DNA of 24,183 nt from Klebsormidium nitens (taxonomy: Eukaryota; Streptophyta; Klebsormidiophyceae; Klebsormidiales; Klebsormidiaceae): contig DF237859.1 in the NCBI GenBank assembly GCA_000708835.1, forward strand, positions 1-24,183, in the 5' to 3' direction. How positions within the stretch are numbered: the stretch's first letter is position 1; each line of letters opens with the position of its first letter. Shown one piece after another: positions 18,640 through 24,183 of this stretch. A model generated the notes under the pieces. The model was given only the letters and a program-made list of their open reading frames with translations, did not search any database and was not told the origin of the DNA. The translations under genes were made by a program, and so were the position numbers.

Positions 18640-18892
18640 AACATGGTTACTTGTAACCAGACTCTGGTTCCATTGACTAGGGTCTTTGTGACCTGGTCGC
18701 GTGTAACCAATTTCTGGTTACGTGAAACCAACCTCTGGCTACTCCCGACCAGACCCTGGTTAGCCGTAACCAGGCGGTTGGAACTTGGTGAGTCTGGTTA
18801 AGCATTCGGAATATGGTTAGCAAGCTAACCATGTCTGGTTACAGACTCTAACCAGAGTACTATGGTTACGATCTGGTTAGGGCCTGGTTAGA
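18640..18892. repeat. Dense array of GGTTA / TAACC motifs in both orientations
   Basis: Within about 250 bases there are nine GGTTA (18645, 18716, 18758, 18796, 18815, 18837, 18864, 18875, 18886) and five TAACC (18654, 18704, 18767, 18826, 18849), mostly in the context CTGGTTA or TAACCAG. Several form hairpin-like opposed pairs, such as GGTTAC...GTAACC at 18645-18658 and GGTTAGCAAGCTAACC at 18815-18830. The spacing is irregular, so it is not a simple satellite. It may be a decayed short-repeat array or a cluster of binding sites. Confidence 0.75.
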
Positions 18893-18900
18893 GAGTCTGC

Positions 18901-21900
18901 TTACTAGGCCAACATTTCTCAGAGCTGAGGGGCGATTCACTAGTATTTACAGACGGTCCGCGGAATTCACAATTCGACCATCATGATGTCTCCACTGGCA
19001 CCGTCGATGACATTAGTCGCATTGGACGGTCCATCATTCTTGCTAGTCTCTTGAAAATGGTGGACATGAGATTCGGAATGCTTCATGGGGTCCGACGACA
19101 TCAGCCAGCATGGGCGCATGCACATTGCATCTCCAAGAGTCCTCCCGCTTCTTGCCAACATTGAATTCAGATAGGGAAACGCAGAAAGTTTTTGAGCAAG
19201 CCTAGGTCATAAACCACGGCTTCAAAGTATTCGAAGAGGAACTTTTCCATGCCTCGGCAAGAGCTCATGAGCTTTGGATGTGAGCTCTTTAGCCTCCAAA
19301 ATTCATGGTAAAGATGCAGAATGGATTGAAAAAGTGGTAAAAAAGCATGAGGAAGCTTGAAATGCAGCTCACTGCTTAGAAGTCTTCACTTGTTGTTGTA
19401 TCATGGTTCTCATGCAACTAAAAACACGCCTTCTTCGAACCATTCTGAGCGTGCGGAGCTGTTCAGCTCGTTCCGCTAGGGAGGGTTAAGAGGGAGGCCG
19501 GAACGAGCAGAAAATGATCGGAACAAGTTTTGAGCAAGCTGGGCTGCCGGCAAGTGTCAGATTGGCGCTCTGGTATCTTTTAGTACCATCGTACATGGTG
19601 GAGAAATCATAACGAGACCTTTTCCAGGCAAAAGAAGATTCAGCGGACCGCCTGTTAGGAATTGAACCGTGGCTTTTAAACCACCACCCAACCTATAAAA
19701 CCGGGCAATTTCGATGCTGACGTGGCATAACTTGCCGACACTCGTCGAGATCGGGCAATTCAAAAGATGACTCATGGGGCGCATGTTTTTGAACACTCAA
19801 AATGGCGTCTTTTCGGAACGAGATTTGTATCAAACCGTTGTTTTACCAAAATTTACAGTCTCATTGTGTCAAGCTTGCTCGCCTGGAACATGCCCGGAAC
19901 AGGCCCCGGTAAGACGCGCTCGAGTCTCTTTTCCAGCTCTTCAAACGGCCAAAAACGAAGAGGTGGAAGAGACTGCAGGCCCGCACCGCCAAGGCTGAAG
20001 AGTTTTTTTGAAGGGTGTGGAAAATTGGCCTATCAGCCCACATATGATGCTTGTTATGTCCGATAATAACAAAGAAGACTGGTTGTAGCAGTATTTTCGA
20101 GGCAAGCTATTGTTGCTGACCTTCCGCGAATTATTTTGAGTCTCATGCATGTGCACTTATACAAGTATACACATAGAATTTTGAAAGTTGGAGCACATAA
20201 GTGCTCTGCAGACTGCATAGGTAGCTGACGTCGCTGGTCAACCTCGTAACTACTTGATATCGCCAGTCGTCCTAGAAGCCGCCAGTTGTAAATATTGGGT
20301 ACATATTAAAGTCGATTTGACGGTTGAAAATCTAGACGGCTAGCGATCGTACTAGTATCGGCAGCCAACGTCACGGGTCATCTCCCTTTGAATCAATCGC
20401 GTACGTCTGACGATGTAACTTTAATCTACTCTCAGCGGCTTCATTTGATCGATAGTTACCCCTGCAAACTTCGCCGACAACTCTCAGAGCGAACAGTTGC
20501 AGGCCCGTTGCAGAACGACCGCAGAGAGACCGCAGAGACAGTCTCTTAACTAGGGAACGTGAAAAAATCGTGAAACTTGGGTCATGCACTGCGGTCCGCG
20601 TGCAAGAACTCCGGTGAGGTCACATTGGTACCGCGATTGGCCGTAGCCGGTGGTGCTGACCTCCAACCTGTCGGGGTAGACTAGATCGGGACCCGGACGG
20701 GTCCGTGGGGCATGCCATTGGGGAAGCTGCATGGGTTTTTGGCTTGCCTTCTTTAAAAGGCCGCCCTTTAATAGGGTTCGATCACGGATCGACTTGATTT
20801 CGCCGTATGCGGGGCTGCGCGGGCCCTGGTGTTTCTGGCTGGGTTTGACGTCGAAAACCTAGATTTGGTGAACTCTTTTGGGATGATAAGCTCCGAATCA
20901 GGAACCGACTGCGACTTGGTGCAATGCGGCGTAGCTGGTGATTAATCGAAGTTTTACGATTCGAACATATCTGTGTTAGGGTTGTGATCATATCAACAAC
21001 CCACAAGAAACTCACACTAAAAAGGGTCGTAGGCTGTTCGATACTCGGTTGCTCAAGGGGCTCCGCATTCTCCGGAAGAGCTCCGCATTTTACGGACAGT
21101 CGGGGGATGTCAGTCTGCTATGACGTGCTTCCGACTTCGTCAGCACTCACTCGGACTGCCGGATTTGAATCTCAAAAGTGGTTTTAACGCTAAGTTAAAC
21201 TCTCCGTCGAAATGGTTGGAGGCTAGCAAGCCGTGGGTTCTAACTTCTCCGAAGGAGAACCCAATTTATGCTTGTTAAAATCATCAAATCTGACGGCAAG
21301 AACAATGCGTCAAAGAACCATCGACGGCCTGCGACTTGAACGCCGAGTTTCACCGACTTGCGCGGTCTGTGGATATTTGTGATCGGACGGCCGAAATAAT
21401 TCAATAATCGGGATTTTGAAAGAAAATATGTAACACAGGCCAATTATATGCGAACCCCGGTTCCGCAAGGGTCCGTCGACGGTCGGGCAACAGCTGCGCA
21501 GCTGTTGGCCAACCATTGCGCAACAACTCCGCGATACTCCGGAAAACGTCGCGACGGTGTTGCAACACTTGCTCAGTGATTTGCCCGTAAATAGGGGGCA
21601 AAAAAGAGAATTACAGCGCGTTTCATCTTCGTTCGAAGAAACAGTCTCTACTTCAAGACTTAAGCAGCCCAAGGCATAAGTAACACACTGTAACTTACAG
21701 CAGAGTGTTTCAATTTGGCATTTTGAAATGGTTTCTATGTCAATCTGCTTCGACAATAGGCTCTACAGCCTTGAAAACGGCGCGTCCCAAAAGGCCCACG
21801 CGCGAGTTTGACGTCGGGCTATCGATACATATGTGAGTCTGCGATGTACGCTTCTTGGACTGAAATTTCAACTCGGTAGTGGGTTATGCTATTGGCGTAT

Positions 21901-22821
21901 ATGTATCGATCGTCGAAAACGTACTTTCAGTGTCGCAACTGTAAGCTCAGAAAGCTCCCCTCTCAGAAAAGAACTACTCATGACTGCGGCGCGACGGCGG
22001 CGATATACACAGTGCAACTCACTAGCAACAAACTACCCCAATGATGTACTAAGCTGAGGGTGACATGAAAGCGGCGCGGGATATACAACACATGGTGACT
22101 GTGGTCGATATGAACAAGAGAGATCGTGGCTGTCGAAAACGAGGCGCCTTGCTTAAGTGATCGCTCCTAAACTAATGTCTTAAAAGTCGAAGGTCTTTCT
22201 CTTTTGTGGTCCCGGGACTCGCTGATCACTAACAAAATAGAAACAGTCACTAGCGTCACTCGGTCTTATGTCTATGAACTGTGCTTCTCTTTGATTGCTT
22301 TCTTAATTAGCTCTGTTTCCGGCACGCCGAAAGTTGCATGCCACGCTTGAAGATCAGAAATGTCACATGACGAACTTACTCTTGAAGCTAAGACGTCCAA
22401 CCGTAGCCTGCCAACAGCGCTAGGCTATACCGTACAGTCTGGCTGAAGTAAAGATGTATGTGCTCATTCCGGCCGAAGTCGGGAGGCCGGAATTACCTAC
22501 AGAAGCTATGCCAAAGTCGCCAACGCTAGCCGGAATTCCGCCGATCGACTTGGCCCCAGAAGGTCGGAAATGACGTCTGACTTGCGGCACCAGATACGCG
22601 CGCGGCCGCCGTAACTCCGGTAGACGAATTATGAAGGTAGTCACTTTTCGGGGTAACAGTTGTAAGCTCACCCCCACCAAACAGAAGACGCGTCCTCGCG
22701 GATGAAGAAGAAGAACATATGTACAATATGGCACAGTATGAACACTGTACAAGAAGAAGAAGAGAAGCTCCCCATATGCTGGTCCCAAAAACCCCGTGAA
22801 GATAACCTGACTGCGGAAGTA
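18901..22821. other. Long stretch with no supportable gene
   Basis: No protein family or structured RNA was recognised. The longest frame (21310-21756, minus) is Cys/Ser-rich without a conserved motif. A B-box-like GGTTCAATTCC occurs on the minus strand near 19670 but without a proper A box. A 10-bp inverted repeat (GCTCGTTCCG at 19466-19475, CGGAACGAGC at 19499-19508) surrounds a 23-base spacer. A short duplication of GCTCCGCATT lies at about 21059-21090. Two GAA-rich runs flank an inverted TGTACA pair at about 22700-22767. Confidence 0.4.
21488..21507. repeat. Perfect 20-bp palindrome
   Basis: CAACAGCTGCGCAGCTGTTG is its own reverse complement. It contains two CAGCTG E-box-type hexamers around a central TGCGCA. 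No gene start lies close by, so a regulatory role is only a possibility. Confidence 0.9.
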
Positions 22822-24183
22822 CTAGGCATAACGAAGGTCCTCCATGTAAGGAAAGGCCTCGGTCAGAATGATATCCTGGTGTGGACGGTCGTGGAGGGCG
22901 CAATCGAGATACTCATCTGCTCGAATATAGAAGACACTGATCCCCAGATCGCCGTGAGGGTGATCGTTGGTGATGTTGAGGATAATAACACGCCCATGCC
23001 TGGCGTCTAACATATGAAGCTCTTGCTCGAAGGTGTGCTGGCGGATAGGCTGTTGTTCAGCGGGCTCCACAATAAACGCCCGCTCCTCTTTGACATAAGC
23101 TGGCTCCGAATTGATGCGACGAAAAGTAATGGGTCGGCTTGACTGCGGCTGCGGATCTGCAGAAGGAGGCTTGGCTGGCGTATAGCCGGGAGGAATGGAG
23201 AGACGCAAAGAAACAGAAGACCGAGTCGGCTGTACGCTGACTGGCTGAGAAGCTGGTTGCGGAAAAGTCGAGGGAGGAGACAAAGCTGGGGGCACCGCAG
23301 CTGAAGGAAGAACAACTGCTGCAACTGGGACTGCAGCAGGTATCGAGATAGAGGCTGCCTGTACAGAGGAGACTGGGTGCGAAGTGGAAGAGGAAGGCAA
23401 AGCTAGAGAAACTGACGCCATCTGCTGAGCAGCAGCCAGCGCTAAAGACGAAGGGGGCACAACCGATTGCTCCCGCGCTGTCTCAGAAGAACGCCGTCTC
23501 ACGGAACGTGCTGACGGAATGACTGCTGCCCAGTCGTCGTAAAAGCGGATACTGTGTTTCACCAAGCGCTCCAGACGAAGCCAGAAGTAGACGATATCAT
23601 CGCGGACCACCTTAGAAGCATACTGTGGCTCCTTGCGCAAAATCCACTCGGCAAAAGACACCCCGTTGGCTTGAGTCCGGCACACCGTATCCACGCTCGT
23701 GTCCCCGGTATACTTATATTCCCCTTCCCCATACTCCAACATCCGCTTCAAACAGTCGGTGAAGATAACGAGAAGAGGATCCTCTGCCCGGCACTGCTTA
23801 TAAGTCCCACGGCTCCGAAGGTCGGCAAGCAGCTCCACCGTCAGAGTATACCGACTATCATCGTCCAGCTCGTCCCACTCGTCGATGCAGTGAATAAGGA
23901 AGTAGGCCCAGGCTTGATGACAAAACGCTGACGTGTCATAGAAACGACGTTTGACAGTCCGGAAGTCGCCGAAGTTGGGCTCATAGGGCGGAACTTGGAC
24001 TCGAAGTACAGGCGGGTTTGCAGTCGGAAGAGGTGAGGAAGGACGAGGTTCTTCAGAAGCTTGAGGAAGAGCCGGATCCCGGGGATCAGCCGACGTAACA
24101 TCGTCCATGTTGACGTTCGGCTGACCGTTGTCCAGATTTTCGGGGTTGTCGGCGTATTTGGCGATAAGCTCTTCAGAAGTTGG
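22822..24183 (-). CDS. Long open reading frame of unknown function, 5' end outside the window
   Basis: The frame is open from the right edge to a TAG at 22822, 453 codons. An internal ATG at 24108 could be a start, but 25 more open codons precede it, so the gene probably begins outside the window. Residues 1-70 are Pro/Asp/Ser-rich. Residues about 71-225 look like a helical globular domain with many aromatic and acidic positions (HQAWAYFLIHCIDEWDELDD, DIVYFWLRLERLVKH). Residues 225-345 are Ala/Ser/Pro/Val-rich low complexity. The last 100 residues return to mixed composition. I recognise no family. Layout and repeat-rich setting would suit a retroelement Gag-like protein, but there is no zinc knuckle or protease motif, so this is only a guess. 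A single frame this long with even codon composition is unlikely by chance. Confidence 0.65.
   Translation of the reverse strand, partial: PTSEELIAKYADNPENLDNGQPNVNMDDVTSADPRDPALPQASEEPRPSSPLPTANPPVLRVQVPPYEPNFGDFRTVKRRFYDTSAFCHQAWAYFLIHCIDEWDELDDDSRYTLTVELLADLRSRGTYKQCRAEDPLLVIFTDCLKRMLEYGEGEYKYTGDTSVDTVCRTQANGVSFAEWILRKEPQYASKVVRDDIVYFWLRLERLVKHSIRFYDDWAAVIPSARSVRRRSSETAREQSVVPPSSLALAAAQQMASVSLALPSSSTSHPVSSVQAASISIPAAVPVAAVVLPSAAVPPALSPPSTFPQPASQPVSVQPTRSSVSLRLSIPPGYTPAKPPSADPQPQSSRPITFRRINSEPAYVKEERAFIVEPAEQQPIRQHTFEQELHMLDARHGRVIILNITNDHPHGDLGISVFYIRADEYLDCALHDRPHQDIILTEAFPYMEDLRYA

Noticed and set aside
19660-19690. B-box-like GGTTCAATTCC on the minus strand as a second tRNA
   Set aside because: No A box at the right distance and poor stem pairing.

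Overview
The window is nuclear DNA of a eukaryote, from a repeat-rich part of the genome. Evidence: a decayed fragment of a nucleolar NOP58-type gene, a tRNA-like Pol III unit, interstitial TTAGGG-type repeats and relics of two retroelement classes. There are no bacterial operons or prokaryotic promoter patterns. Retrotransposons carrying a cytosine methyltransferase, one of which is present here as a relic, are known from algae and dinoflagellates. That makes a microalgal or other protist host plausible, but the sequence does not fix the lineage.

Layout. (1) 1-302, minus strand: a frameshifted NOP58-like pseudogene running off the left edge. (2) 303-2008: no supportable gene. (3) 2009-10134: an 8.1 kb Penelope-like retroelement on the minus strand, flanked by two direct repeats of about 1.43 kb (2009-3442 and 8669-10102) that act as pseudo-LTRs. 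Its minus-strand gene order is reverse transcriptase (8416 to 6309; one in-frame stop and two frameshifts), a long open proline-rich protein with two CCCH zinc fingers and a coiled coil (6285 to 4147), and an open 189-residue protein with an HNH-like nuclease signature (4094 to 3525). (4) 10135-14240: mostly featureless, with a degenerate tRNA-like unit and a short subtelomere-like TTAGGG block. (5) 14242-15446, minus strand: a decayed Ty3-like retrotransposon fragment in which an aspartic protease leads into the start of a C5 cytosine methyltransferase. (6) 15447-22821: no supportable gene, but several short repeats, including a dense GGTTA/TAACC array. (7) 22822-24183, minus strand: the 3' part of a long open reading frame of unknown function, running off the right edge.

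The most notable object is the Penelope-like element. Its reverse transcriptase ends without the C-terminal GIY-YIG endonuclease of canonical family members. Instead, the same strand carries, closely packed, a Gag-like CCCH/coiled-coil protein and an HNH-like protein. A working reading is that RT supplies the polymerase, the CCCH protein binds the RNA template, and the HNH-like protein may supply the nick. This is inference. It rests on gene order, spacing (23 and 52 nt between reading frames), shared strand and enclosure by one pair of direct repeats.

The RT copy here is damaged, so this insertion is probably inactive by itself unless the lesions are sequencing errors or are recoded. The second system of interest, the protease-methyltransferase relic, matches the known phenomenon of retrotransposons that captured cytosine methyltransferases.
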